Position numbers and translations under genes: made by a program. Under the pieces are notes generated by a model. The model was not told the DNA's origin. It did no database searches and worked only from the letters and a program-made list of their open reading frames with translations. Below, piece after piece: positions 49,231 through 57,952 of a stretch of 64,000 bases of DNA. Position 1 is the stretch's first letter; each line of letters starts with the position of its first letter. The stretch lies in assembly GCF_038433155.1 (NCBI RefSeq), contig NZ_JBCDMW010000015.1, forward strand, positions 1-64,000, read 5' to 3'. The DNA is from Luteococcus sp038433155 (GTDB lineage: Bacteria > Actinomycetota > Actinomycetes > Propionibacteriales > Propionibacteriaceae).

Positions 49231-50438
49231 ACACCATCGAGGCGGCCCTGGAGGCCATGCGTCAGGGCCGGCCGGTGCTGGTGCTGGACGACGTGGACCG
49301 GGAGAACGAGGGCGACGTGATTGCCGCCGGCCAGACGCTGACCGACGAGTGGACCGGCTGGGCCATCCGGCACAGCTCCGGGTACCTGTGCGCGCCGATG
49401 CCCAATGACTGGGCCGATCGGCTGGAGCTTCCCCTGATGGTGGAGCAGAACCAGGACAGCCTGCGCACCGCCTATACCATCACCGTCGACGCCGCCGTGG
49501 GCACCACCACCGGGATCAGCGCCCATGACCGGGCCACCACCGTGCGGCTGCTGGCCAGCCCGGACGCCGTCGCCACCGATTTCAACCGGCCTGGGCACGT
49601 GGTGCCGCTGCGGGCGCGCGACGGGGGAGTGCTGACCCGCCGCGGCCACACTGAGGCGACGGTGGACCTGTGCCGGCTGGCCGGGCTGGCGCCGGTGGGG
49701 GTGATCGGGGAGCTGGTGCATGACGATGGCAGCATGATGCGCACCGACGCGGTGCTGGAGCTGGGCGCCAGGGAAGGCCTGCCGGTGGTCACGATTGCCG
49801 ACCTGGCCGCCTGGCGCGCGCTGCACGACCGGGTGGAGGAGGTGGCCCGCACCGTGGTGCCCACAGAGGCGGGACGGTTTGAGACCGTCGGCTTCGCCGA
49901 TCTGGTGACCGGCGCCGAACACGTCGCGATGATCAGCCCGCACGGGATCGGGCAACGCAACCTGGTGCGGCTGCACTCCGAATGCCTCACCGGCGACGCG
50001 CTGGGTTCGCTGCGCTGTGACTGCGGCCCGCAGCTGCGCCGCGCCCAGGAACTGCTGGGGGCCGAGCCGGGCGTGCTGGTCTACCTGCGCGGCCACGAGG
50101 GCCGCGGCGTGGGGCTGCTGAACAAGCTGCGCGCCTACCACCTGCAGGACGGCGGCGCGGACACCGTCGATGCCCAGACCCAGCTCGGGTTGCCCGTCGA
50201 CGACCGGGAGTACGGCGCCGCGGCGGCCATTCTCACGACCCTGGGCGTGCCGGGAATCACCTTGCTCACCAACAATCCAGAGAAGGCCGAGGCTCTGCGG
50301 GAGGCCGGACTGGAGGTGCTCGGGGTGCGCTCCGGGGCCACCGGTGTCGGCGCAGACAACATTTCCTACCTCACCACCAAGCGAGACCGGATGGGCCACA
50401 CCCTGCCCACCGACCTGAAGAACGGAGAACCCGCATGA
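49227..50438 (+). CDS. ribBA: Bifunctional DHBP synthase / GTP cyclohydrolase II
   Basis: Supplies both riboflavin precursors. Residues about 1-200 are the DHBP synthase (VLDDVDRENEGDVIAAGQ, HVVPLRARDGGVLTRRGHTEA). Residues about 205-400 are GTP cyclohydrolase II with the zinc cysteines in LHSECLTGDALGSLRCDCG and the catalytic RGHEGRGVGLLNKL. The 403-residue length is normal for the fused enzyme. ATGA overlaps on both sides. Confidence 0.95.
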   Translation: MNTIEAALEAMRQGRPVLVLDDVDRENEGDVIAAGQTLTDEWTGWAIRHSSGYLCAPMPNDWADRLELPLMVEQNQDSLRTAYTITVDAAVGTTTGISAHDRATTVRLLASPDAVATDFNRPGHVVPLRARDGGVLTRRGHTEATVDLCRLAGLAPVGVIGELVHDDGSMMRTDAVLELGAREGLPVVTIADLAAWRALHDRVEEVARTVVPTEAGRFETVGFADLVTGAEHVAMISPHGIGQRNLVRLHSECLTGDALGSLRCDCGPQLRRAQELLGAEPGVLVYLRGHEGRGVGLLNKLRAYHLQDGGADTVDAQTQLGLPVDDREYGAAAAILTTLGVPGITLLTNNPEKAEALREAGLEVLGVRSGATGVGADNISYLTTKRDRMGHTLPTDLKNGEPA

Positions 50439-50908
50439 GCGGCGCAGGAGCACCCACCATCAGCGTCGACGGTAGTGGCCTGAAGGTCGCGATCGTGGCG
50501 GCCAGCTGGCACACCGTCGTGATGGACGGCCTGATCGACGGCGCCCAGCGCGGGCTGGTCGACGCCGGGGTCAGTGACGTCACCCTGGTCCGGGTGCCTG
50601 GCACCTTCGAGTTGGCCGGGGCCTGTTCCGCGCTGGCCGAGCGTTTCGACGCACTGGTGGCGCTGGGCGTGGTGATCCGCGGCGGCACCCCGCACTTCGA
50701 CTACGTCTGCCAGGGCGCCACCCTGGGGCTCACCGAGGTGAGCGTGCGCACCGGCAAGCCGGTGGGCTTCGGCGTGCTGACCTGCGACGACGAGCAGCAG
50801 GCCCTGGACCGGGCCGGGCTGGAGGGCTCGGCGGAGGACAAGGGCCACGAGGCGGCCACCGCCGCGGTGGCGACGGTGGCAGCAATCAGGGCGGTCATTC
50901 CCGCCTGA
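50435..50908 (+). CDS. ribH: 6,7-dimethyl-8-ribityllumazine synthase
   Basis: Penultimate step of riboflavin synthesis. The 157-residue protein has VAIVAASWHTVVMDGLIDGA, RVPGTFELAGACSALAE and VIRGGTPHFDYVCQGATLGLTEV, the family active-site segments. Last gene of the rib operon; a dispersed repeat and a strong hairpin follow. Confidence 0.95.
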   Translation: MSGAGAPTISVDGSGLKVAIVAASWHTVVMDGLIDGAQRGLVDAGVSDVTLVRVPGTFELAGACSALAERFDALVALGVVIRGGTPHFDYVCQGATLGLTEVSVRTGKPVGFGVLTCDDEQQALDRAGLEGSAEDKGHEAATAAVATVAAIRAVIPA

Positions 50909-50915
50909 TCACGAT

Positions 50916-50934
50916 CCCCGAGCTTGTCGAGGGG
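50916..50934 (+). repeat. Dispersed 19-bp repeat copy after ribH
   Basis: Perfect CCCCGAGCTTGTCGAGGGG, 7 bases after the ribH stop. Confidence 0.9.
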
Positions 50935-50958
50935 CCATCGAGAATCTGTTGGTCAGGC

Positions 50959-51007
50959 GTCCTGTGGAACTTTTGGTAGCGAAGTCGCTACCAAAGTTCC
51001 ACAGGAC
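50959..51007. terminator. Long hairpin downstream of the rib operon
   Basis: Arms 50959-50982 and 50985-51007 pair over 23 positions with a single bulged T and a 2-base loop (gtcctgtggaactt.../...aagttccacaggac). The stem is far longer than a typical terminator and may be a terminator or a small mobile-repeat remnant. Confidence 0.7.
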
Positions 51008-51237
51008 AACTGCCCCATTTCAGGGAGGAGCGGAATGGTCCGTGGGCCGCAGGTTGGAGTTGTCCGGGTGCCGTCCGCACAACCGCGCCGACGCTCATCG
51101 CCCGCAGGTATACCGTTTCAACGCCTCACACTGTACTTTTCCAACACCCCTTTGCCTTCCTCACACAACAACGTGTGGGTTCCGTGCCCTTGGGTGGGAA
51201 CCCACACGTGTGTGGTTCGGGGGTGCTGAAGAGCTGG
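51008..51237. other. AT-richer gap between convergent ribH and leuB
   Basis: With the repeat and long hairpin before it, this makes a 329-base stretch without a gene. Visible content is one more inverted repeat (51171-51209). The base composition is lower in GC than the flanking genes, as judged by eye. Confidence 0.6.
51171..51209 (-). terminator. Hairpin downstream of leuB
   Basis: ACGTGTGGGTTCC pairs perfectly with GGAACCCACACGT over 13 bp with a 13-base loop, 29 bases past the leuB stop on the minus strand. No T run. Confidence 0.6.
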
Positions 51238-52311
51238 TCAGCCCCTGACGGCGGCGGCGATCGCGTCGCCCACCTCGCTGGTGGAGCGCTTCTGGTCGCC
51301 ACGGCTGGCGATGTCGGCCTCCACGGCGGCCTCGATCCGGCGGGCATCCTCCGGGCGGCCCAGGTGATCCAGCAGCAGCACCATGGAGCTGATCGCGGCG
51401 GTCGGGTCGGCGATGCCCTGGCCGGCGATGTCCGGGGCTGAGCCGTGCACCGGCTCGAACATGCTCGGGAATTCCCTGCTGGGGTTGATGTTGGCGCTGG
51501 CTGCCAGGCCGATGCCGCCGGTGATCGCGCCCGCCTCGTCGGTCAGGATGTCGCCGAACAGGTTGTCGGTGACGATCACGTCGAAGCGCTGCGGGTCGGT
51601 GACCAGCATGATCGTCGCCGCGTCGATGTGCAGGTAGTCGGTGGCGACCTCCGGGTACTCGGCGCCGACCTGCTCCACGATCCGCTTCCACAGGCCACCG
51701 GCGTTGACCAGCACATTGTGCTTGTGCACCAGGGTGAGCTTCTTGCGGCGGGTCATGGCCCGCTCGAAGGCGTCACGCACCACCCGTTCCACGCCGAAGG
51801 CGGTGTTGATGCTGACCTCCGTGGCGATCTCGTGCTCGGTGCCCACCCGCACGGCGCCGCCGTTGCCGCAGTACAGGCCCTCGGTGCCCTCGCGCACCAC
51901 GACGAAGTCGATCGGGCCGCGGCCCACCACCTCGTCGGAAAGGGGAGTGGCGGTGCCGGGGTAGTGCTTGCTGGGGCGCAGGTTGACGCAGTGGTCAAAC
52001 AGGAAGCGCAGCTTGAGCAGCAGGCCGCGCTCCAGCAGGCCCGACGGGATCTCGGTGGAGCCCGGGGCGGCACCCACGGCGCCCAGGATGATGGCGTCGG
52101 AGGCCTTCAGCTCCTCGATGGTGGCCTCGGGCAGCACCTCTCCGGTGTGCAGCCAGCGCTCGGCGCCCAGGTCATGCTCGACGAAGGTGAAGGCGTCCTC
52201 GCCCACCGTCGCCTTGAGCACCTTGAGCGCCTCGGCGGTCACCTCGGGGCCGATGCCGTCGCCGCCGATCACGGCGATGGTGGGGGTCTTGCTGGGCGTC
52301 GTTGTGGTCAT
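51238..52311 (-). CDS. leuB: 3-isopropylmalate dehydrogenase
   Basis: Third step of leucine synthesis; with CimA it also processes the citramalate route to isoleucine. The 357-residue protein opens IAVIGGDGIGPEVTAEALKVL and has REGTEGLYCGNGG, HKHNVLVNAGGLW and NLFGDILTDEAGAITGGIGLA. It diverges from ilvE across a 74-base promoter region that contains a GAGA-N6-TCTC palindrome. Confidence 0.95.
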   Translation of the reverse strand: MTTTTPSKTPTIAVIGGDGIGPEVTAEALKVLKATVGEDAFTFVEHDLGAERWLHTGEVLPEATIEELKASDAIILGAVGAAPGSTEIPSGLLERGLLLKLRFLFDHCVNLRPSKHYPGTATPLSDEVVGRGPIDFVVVREGTEGLYCGNGGAVRVGTEHEIATEVSINTAFGVERVVRDAFERAMTRRKKLTLVHKHNVLVNAGGLWKRIVEQVGAEYPEVATDYLHIDAATIMLVTDPQRFDVIVTDNLFGDILTDEAGAITGGIGLAASANINPSREFPSMFEPVHGSAPDIAGQGIADPTAAISSMVLLLDHLGRPEDARRIEAAVEADIASRGDQKRSTSEVGDAIAAAVRG

Positions 52312-52343
52312 GACTGCATTCTAGGATAAGAATCCCACTCAGC

Positions 52344-52357
52344 GAGACGATTGTCTC
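52344..52357. promoter_or_regulatory. GAGA-N6-TCTC palindrome at the leuB/ilvE promoters
   Basis: GAGACGATTGTCTC, arms GAGAC/GTCTC, overlapping the likely ilvE -35 box. The same GAGA-N6-TCTC pattern is found before cimA (53501-53514) and between iclR and leuC (63149-63162). Candidate operator for the IclR-type regulator. Confidence 0.65.
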
Positions 52358-52385
52358 ATGATTGGGACAGGTCTACGCTGGCCCC
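52351..52385 (+). promoter_or_regulatory. ilvE promoter, probably leaderless
   Basis: TTGTCT (52351-52356) and TACGCT (52374-52379) are separated by 17 bases, and the ATG lies 6 bases after the -10 box. That puts the transcript start at or next to the ATG, and there is no ribosome-binding site. Confidence 0.6.
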
Positions 52386-53468
52386 ATGGCACTCGAGTTC
52401 ACCGTCCGTGACGACCAGCAGCACACCGACCAGGCCCGGATCGAGGAGATCTTCGCCAATCCCGGCTTCGGTGACCACTTCACCGATCACATGGCCGTCG
52501 CGACGTGGACCAAGGATGAGGGCTGGCACGATGCCCGGATCGACCGCTATGCGAGCGCCAACTTCACCCCGGGCAGTGCCGTCTTCCACTATGCCCAGGA
52601 GATCTTCGAGGGATTGAAGGCCTACCGTCGCGCGGATGGTTCGGTCTGGCTCTTCCGCCCCGAGGCCAATGCCCAGCGGATGATCAACTCCGCCGCGCGG
52701 CTGGCGCTCCCGGCACTGGAGGTGGAGGACTTCGTCTCCAGCGTCACCGAGCTGGTCAAGGTCGACGCCCGCTGGGTGCCCGGCGGCGCCGAGCAGAGCC
52801 TCTACCTGCGGCCCTTCACCATCGCCAATGAGGACTTCCTCGGGGTGCGCGCCGCCCAGACCGCCACCTACTGCGTGATCGCCTCCCCGGTGGGCGCCTA
52901 CTTCAAGGATGGGGTGGGCCGGGTGGACATCTGGGTCAGTCTGGACTCCTCCCGGGCCGGCGCCGGTGGCACCGGTGCCGCCAAGTGCGGCGGCAACTAC
53001 GCCGCCAGCCTGCAGGCCACCAACGAGGCCTACGCCCACGGCTGCAGCCAGGTGCTCTTTCTGGACGCCAGTGACCGCAGCCACATCGACGAGCTGGGTG
53101 GGATGAACTTCTTCCTGGTCACCCGGGACGGCCAGCTGGTCACCCCGGAGCTGAACGGGAACATCCTGCCCGGCATCACCCGGGACTCGATCCTGACCAT
53201 GGCTCCGGACCTTGGCCTGCAGCCGGTGGAGCGACGGATCACGCTGCAAGAGGTGCTGGACGGGATCGCGGACGGCAGCATCGCGGAGGCCTTCGCCTGC
53301 GGCACCGCGGCCGTGGTCACCCCGATCGGCAGCCTCAAGGTTGGCGACCAGGTGCACAGCCTGCCCGAGGTGGCCGATCCCCAGTCGCTGCGGATCCGCC
53401 AGCGCCTGGTGGGCATCCAGTACGGCCGTGCCGAGGATGTCCACGGCTGGACCCGCCGGGTCTGCTGA
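52386..53468 (+). CDS. ilvE: Branched-chain amino acid aminotransferase
   Basis: Last step of valine, leucine and isoleucine synthesis. The 360-residue PLP enzyme has YAQEIFEGLKAYRRADG, the catalytic lysine in GTGAAKCGGNYAASLQAT, and DELGGMNFFLV...GITRDSIL. ATG 52386 is preferred to 52362 on length and promoter position. Confidence 0.95.
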   Translation: MALEFTVRDDQQHTDQARIEEIFANPGFGDHFTDHMAVATWTKDEGWHDARIDRYASANFTPGSAVFHYAQEIFEGLKAYRRADGSVWLFRPEANAQRMINSAARLALPALEVEDFVSSVTELVKVDARWVPGGAEQSLYLRPFTIANEDFLGVRAAQTATYCVIASPVGAYFKDGVGRVDIWVSLDSSRAGAGGTGAAKCGGNYAASLQATNEAYAHGCSQVLFLDASDRSHIDELGGMNFFLVTRDGQLVTPELNGNILPGITRDSILTMAPDLGLQPVERRITLQEVLDGIADGSIAEAFACGTAAVVTPIGSLKVGDQVHSLPEVADPQSLRIRQRLVGIQYGRAEDVHGWTRRVC

Positions 53469-53491
53469 CCTCGGCTGCCCACTCACCAGGT

Positions 53492-53523
53492 CCATTGGGC
53501 GAGATTGCAGTCTCGCCCAATGG
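53492..53523. promoter_or_regulatory. Extended palindrome containing GAGA-N6-TCTC upstream of cimA
   Basis: CCATTGGGCGAGA pairs perfectly with TCTCGCCCAATGG over 13 bp with a 6-base loop; the GAGATTGCAGTCTC core is at 53501-53514. It may act both as an operator for cimA and as a hairpin terminator for ilvE. Confidence 0.65.
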
Positions 53524-53562
53524 TTCCGGGTCAGACTGGTGGGACCCGCCGAAAGGACCCCC

Positions 53563-55188
53563 GTGAGCGTGCAGCCCCCCTTGCCACCGGACAATTTCCA
53601 GATCTTCGACACCACCCTGCGCGACGGCGCGCAGCAGGAGGGGCTGCGGCTGTCCGTCGCGGACAAGCTCAGGATGGCCGGGCATCTGGACGAGCTGGGC
53701 GTCAGCTTCATCGAGGGGGGCTGGCCGGGTGCAAACCCCAATGACACCGCCTTCTTCCAAGCGGCCCAGCGGGACCTGAAGCTCACCAATGCCCAGCTGG
53801 TGGCCTTTGGGTCCACCCGCAAGGCGGGCGGCCGGGCCGCCGACGACCCGCTGACCGCCGCCCTGCGCGAGGCCGGCACCGACTACGTCTGCCTGGTGGC
53901 CAAGAGCCACGACGCGCACGTCACCCACGCGCTGCGCACCAGCCTGGAGGAGAACCTGGCGATGGTGGCGGACACCGTCAGCCATCTCGTCGAGCACGGC
54001 AAGCACGTCTTCGTGGACTGCGAGCACTTCTTCGACGGCTACCTGGCCAACCCCGGCTACGCGCTGGACGTGGTCCGGACCGCGGCGGAGGCCGGCGCCG
54101 AGGTGGTGGTGCTGTGCGACACCAATGGCGGGATGCTGCCCAGCCAGATGGGCGACGTGGTCTCGGCGGCCGGCGCGATCGGCGTCGATCTGGGGATCCA
54201 CTGTCACAACGACACCGGCTGCGCCGTGGCCAACACCCTGGCCGCCGTCGAGGCCGGCGCGATGCACGTCCAGGGCACCGTCAACGGCTATGGCGAGCGC
54301 ACCGGCAATGCCGATCTGACCACGGTGGTTGCCAATCTGCAGCTGAAATTCGGATGGCCGCTGCTGACCGGTCACCAGCTGGCCAACCTGAGCCGCACGT
54401 CGCACGCCATCGCGGAGATCACCAACCAGGCCCCGCACGCCCGGCAGCCCTATGTGGGCAATTCCTCCTTTGCGCACAAGGCTGGGCTGCACGCGTCGGC
54501 CATCCGGGTGGACGCGGATCTCTACCAGCACGTGGATCCGGCGCTGGTGGGCAATGACATGCGGATGCTGATCAGTGACATGGCGGGCCGGGCCAACATC
54601 CAGATCAAGGGCGAGCAGCTGGGTTTCGACCTGTCCGACCGGGAGCTGGCGGCGCGGGTCACCGAGGTCGTCAAGCAGCGCGAGGCCGACGGCTACTCCT
54701 ATGAGGCGGCCGATGCCAGCTTCGAGTTGCTGCTGCGGGACGAGATCGGTGCGTTGGAGGCGCCCTTCGGGATTGCCAGCTGGCGGGTGCTGACCGAGCA
54801 CCGCCCCGGTGAGGCCGCCAATGACACCTATTCCGAGGCGACGGTGAAACTGGTGGCCCACGACCCCGCGTCCGGGCCCAAGCGGCTGGCCGTGGTGGGG
54901 GAGGGCAACGGTCCCGTCGACGCCCTGGATGACGCCCTCACCCAGGCACTCACGCCGGTCTTCAGCCAGGTGGAGCGCTTCAACCTGACCGACTACCGGG
55001 TGCGGATCATGGAGACCGGCGGCACCGACGCCATCACCCGCACCCTGATTGACATGTCCGACGGGGACCACACCTGGACCACCGTCGGGGTGGGCGGCAA
55101 TGTGATCGAGTCCAGCTGGGAGGCCCTGTCCGACGCCTACTGCTACGGCCTGGTCAAGGGGTACGGGACGGATCAACCGATCCAGTAG
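53563..55188 (+). CDS. cimA: (R)-citramalate synthase
   Basis: Condenses acetyl-CoA and pyruvate to citramalate, giving 2-ketobutyrate for isoleucine without threonine. The 541-residue protein is a LeuA-like TIM barrel (FQIFDTTLRDGAQQEGLRLSV, VVVLCDTNGGMLPSQ, IHCHNDTGCAVANTLAAVEAGA) with a C-terminal LeuA_dimer regulatory domain. The DTNGG and ANTLAAV blocks and the overall form fit CimA better than isopropylmalate synthase. GTG 53563 follows GAAAGGA. Confidence 0.92.
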   Translation: MSVQPPLPPDNFQIFDTTLRDGAQQEGLRLSVADKLRMAGHLDELGVSFIEGGWPGANPNDTAFFQAAQRDLKLTNAQLVAFGSTRKAGGRAADDPLTAALREAGTDYVCLVAKSHDAHVTHALRTSLEENLAMVADTVSHLVEHGKHVFVDCEHFFDGYLANPGYALDVVRTAAEAGAEVVVLCDTNGGMLPSQMGDVVSAAGAIGVDLGIHCHNDTGCAVANTLAAVEAGAMHVQGTVNGYGERTGNADLTTVVANLQLKFGWPLLTGHQLANLSRTSHAIAEITNQAPHARQPYVGNSSFAHKAGLHASAIRVDADLYQHVDPALVGNDMRMLISDMAGRANIQIKGEQLGFDLSDRELAARVTEVVKQREADGYSYEAADASFELLLRDEIGALEAPFGIASWRVLTEHRPGEAANDTYSEATVKLVAHDPASGPKRLAVVGEGNGPVDALDDALTQALTPVFSQVERFNLTDYRVRIMETGGTDAITRTLIDMSDGDHTWTTVGVGGNVIESSWEALSDAYCYGLVKGYGTDQPIQ

Positions 55189-55670
55189 CGCCGCTTGGGT
55201 ACGCCTTCCCCGGTGTCGACGGTGTTCTCCAGGATGCCGCCGCACGCCTCGATGGTGCGCGCCGAGGCCGTGTTGTCGTCGTCGCAGGTGACCAGCACCC
55301 GGTCGACGCCCAGCGCGTTGAGCCGGGAGACCGACTGCCGCAGGATCTCGGTGGCGTGGCCGCGACGGCGAAAGTCCGGACCCACCGCATAACCGACGTG
55401 CCCGCCCACGGCGAGCAGGTACCGGTTCAGTTCGTGACGGATGGACACCCGGCCAACCACCTGGCCGTCCACCTCGGCGAGCAGGAAGTCCGCCGGGACC
55501 CGCCCCGGCGGCAGATCCCGCGCATCGGCCTCGGCGGCGATCGTGGCCAGCACCTCGTCCCAGTCACCGTCGGCCAGCAGGAATTCGAAGTCGTCGGCGC
55601 GGAGTTGTTCGTGCAGGGCGCGCACGACGGCCTCGTCGGCTGGCGTCACAGGACGCAGGATCAGGGTCAT
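55173..55670 (-). CDS. GNAT-family N-acetyltransferase
   Basis: A 165-residue acetyltransferase. The core AEVDGQVVGRVSIRH, then VGYAVGPDFRRRGHATEIL is the acetyl-CoA-binding motif A (R/QxxGxG/A), followed by VLVTCDDDNTASARTIEACGG. ATG 55670 opens the conserved domain; the frame extends upstream to 55727. No ribosome-binding site is visible for either. It overlaps the cimA end by 16 bases (convergent). Substrate unknown. Confidence 0.88.
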   Translation of the reverse strand: MTLILRPVTPADEAVVRALHEQLRADDFEFLLADGDWDEVLATIAAEADARDLPPGRVPADFLLAEVDGQVVGRVSIRHELNRYLLAVGGHVGYAVGPDFRRRGHATEILRQSVSRLNALGVDRVLVTCDDDNTASARTIEACGGILENTVDTGEGVPKRRYWIG

Positions 55671-55777
55671 GCAAGGAGTCTGGGCCCCTCCGCCCCCGGC
55701 TGTCCACCGACTTTCAAGGACATGCATGTCCCCATGCCACCCCCCGCTTTGCTCGGGCGGGATCAGCGCGTGATGGG

Positions 55778-57073
55778 TCAGCTGATCCGGTCGATCAGCA
55801 GAGGCTGACGCTCCACGGGCTGCGGCCCGATCTCGATGCCGCCAGCCAGCGCCTCGCGCGCCCGCTCGAAGGCCTCGGGAGTGTCGGTGTGCAGTGTGAG
55901 GATCGGCTGGCCCTTGGCCACCCGATCGCCCGGCTTGGCGTGCATCACGACGCCGGCGCCGGCCTGCACCGGATCCTCCTTGCGGGCCCGTCCGGCGCCC
56001 AGCCGCCAGGCGGCGACACCCACTGCCATCGCATCCAGCGTTGTCAGTACACCGTCGTCCTCGGCCAGTACCTCGTCGGAGTGCTTGGCCACGGGGAGGG
56101 TCGCATCCGGGTCGCCGCCCTGGGCGCGCACCATCCGCTTCCAGACGTCCATCGCGGAACCGTCTTGGAGGGCCTTCTCCGGGTCGGCCTCGGAGCCTGC
56201 GGCCTGCAGCATCTCCCGGGCCAGCGCCAGGGTCAGCTCGACGACGTCGGCGGGCCCACCACCGGCCAGCACCTCGACGGACTCGGTGACCTCCAGGGCG
56301 TTGCCGGCGGTCAGGCCCAGCGGGGTGGACATGTCGGTCAGCAGCGCGACGGTGTTCACCTCGGCCGCCTTGCCCAGCGAGACCATCCGGGTGGCCAGCT
56401 CGCGGGCGTCGTCGAGGTTCTTCATGAAGGCGCCGGAGCCCACCTTCACGTCGAGCACGAGGGAGCCGGTGCCTTCGGCAATCTTCTTGCTCATGATGGA
56501 GCTGGCAATCAGCGGGATGGCCTCGACGGTGCCGGTGACGTCGCGCAGGGCGTAGAGCTTCTTGTCGGCGCGGGCCAAACCGTCGCCCGCGGCGCAGATC
56601 ACGGCGCCGACCTCCTCCAGCTGGGTCAGCATCTCCTCATTGGAGAGCATGGCGCGCCAGCCGGGGATGGACTCCATCTTGTCCAGCGTGCCGCCGGTGT
56701 GTCCCAGGCCGCGGCCGGACAGCTGCGGTACGGCGACGCCGCAGGCCGCCACCAGTGGCGCCAGCGGCAGGGTGATCTTGTCGCCCACACCGCCCGTGGA
56801 GTGCTTGTCGGAGGTCGGTCGGCTGAGCGAGGAGAAGTCCAGCCGCACGCCGGTGTCGATCATGGCCTGGGTCCACCGGGGGAGTTCCCGGTCATCCAGC
56901 CCGCGGAAGAGGATGGCCATGGCCATGGCACTCATCTGCTCGTCGGCGACGATGCCCTCGGTGTAGGCGTGGATCAGCCAGTCGATCTGCTCGTCGGTGA
57001 GGGTGCCGCCGTCCCGCTTGGTGCGGATCAGCTCCACCGCGCTGAATGCCTGTGCATTGAAGTCCTTGACCAT
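55778..57073 (-). CDS. deoA: Thymidine phosphorylase
   Basis: Splits thymidine or deoxyuridine with phosphate in nucleoside salvage. The 431-residue protein has the phosphorylase signature SDKHSTGGVGDKITLPLAPLVAACGVAVPQLSGRGLGHTGGTLDK and the KVGSGAFMK loop; the C-terminal PYNP domain ends the chain. ATG 57073 diverges from the FAA hydrolase gene. Confidence 0.94.
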   Translation of the reverse strand: MVKDFNAQAFSAVELIRTKRDGGTLTDEQIDWLIHAYTEGIVADEQMSAMAMAILFRGLDDRELPRWTQAMIDTGVRLDFSSLSRPTSDKHSTGGVGDKITLPLAPLVAACGVAVPQLSGRGLGHTGGTLDKMESIPGWRAMLSNEEMLTQLEEVGAVICAAGDGLARADKKLYALRDVTGTVEAIPLIASSIMSKKIAEGTGSLVLDVKVGSGAFMKNLDDARELATRMVSLGKAAEVNTVALLTDMSTPLGLTAGNALEVTESVEVLAGGGPADVVELTLALAREMLQAAGSEADPEKALQDGSAMDVWKRMVRAQGGDPDATLPVAKHSDEVLAEDDGVLTTLDAMAVGVAAWRLGAGRARKEDPVQAGAGVVMHAKPGDRVAKGQPILTLHTDTPEAFERAREALAGGIEIGPQPVERQPLLIDRIS

Positions 57074-57127
57074 GCCGCCCAGTATTCCAGCACCTGGACG
57101 ACGGCGTGCGGACGGTATTCTCGCCGC

Positions 57128-57952
57128 ATGCGCATTGCTCGATACGCCCTTGCCGGAGGCGAGCCGCAGTACGGACTCGTCGAACTCGCCGCCGACGCCG
57201 GGGAACACCCCGACACCGTCGCCGCCATCACCGGGGACCCGCTGGCCGGCCCCGTCAACTACACCGGCGAACGCCACCCGCTGGAGGACGTGCGGCTGCT
57301 GGCCCCGGTCATCCCGCGCAGCAAGATCATCGGGGTGGGGCGCAACTACGCCGCCCACGCCGCGGAGCTGGGCAACCAGGTGCCGGACAGTCCGCTGCTG
57401 TTCTTCAAGCCCAATACCTCGGTGATCGGCCCCGACGATCCGATCGTGCGGATCAAGGCCAGCAAGAGCCTGCACCATGAGGGCGAGCTGGCCGTGGTGA
57501 TCGGCCGGATCTGCAAGCAGGTGCCGGTGGAGCGGATCTCCGAGGTGATCTTCGGCTACACCATCGCCAATGACGTCACCGCGCGGGACCTGCAGGGCCC
57601 CGACGGCCAGTGGGCCCGGGCCAAGGGCAGCGACACCTTCTGCCCACTGGGCCCGTGGATCGTCACCCACCTCTCGCTGGAGGATGCCGGAGACCTGCAG
57701 ATCACCACCACAGTGGCCGACCAGCGCACCCCCGACCAGGTCGAGGTGCGCCAGGATGACTCCACCAAGCTGATGGTGCGCGGGATCAGCGAGCTGATCA
57801 GCTACATCAGCGAGTTCACCACGCTGCTGCCGGGCGACGTGATCCTCACCGGCACCCCCGCCGGTGTGGGGGAGATCACCCCCGGCCAGCGGGTCACGGT
57901 TTCCATCCAGGAGATCGGCGAGCTGGCCAACCCCGTCGTGGACGAGGAGTGA
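57128..57952 (+). CDS. Fumarylacetoacetate hydrolase-family protein
   Basis: A 274-residue hydrolase or isomerase of 2-oxo acids. IIGVGRNYAAHAAELG, then FFKPNTSVIGPDDPI and LHHEGELAVVIGR provide the metal-binding glutamates (EGE), and DVTARDLQ...KGSDTFCPLGPWI follows. Substrate unknown; the M. tuberculosis relative Rv2993c sits next to gltX and the leu genes. A TATTCT box 6 bases before ATG 57128 suggests a leaderless transcript. Confidence 0.92.
   Translation: MRIARYALAGGEPQYGLVELAADAGEHPDTVAAITGDPLAGPVNYTGERHPLEDVRLLAPVIPRSKIIGVGRNYAAHAAELGNQVPDSPLLFFKPNTSVIGPDDPIVRIKASKSLHHEGELAVVIGRICKQVPVERISEVIFGYTIANDVTARDLQGPDGQWARAKGSDTFCPLGPWIVTHLSLEDAGDLQITTTVADQRTPDQVEVRQDDSTKLMVRGISELISYISEFTTLLPGDVILTGTPAGVGEITPGQRVTVSIQEIGELANPVVDEE

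Noticed and set aside
55889..57127. A 413-codon N-terminal extension of the FAA hydrolase frame
   Set aside because: It lies opposite deoA and reads as His/Gly/Val-rich shadow. ATG 57128 with a -10 box 6 bases away begins the conserved domain.
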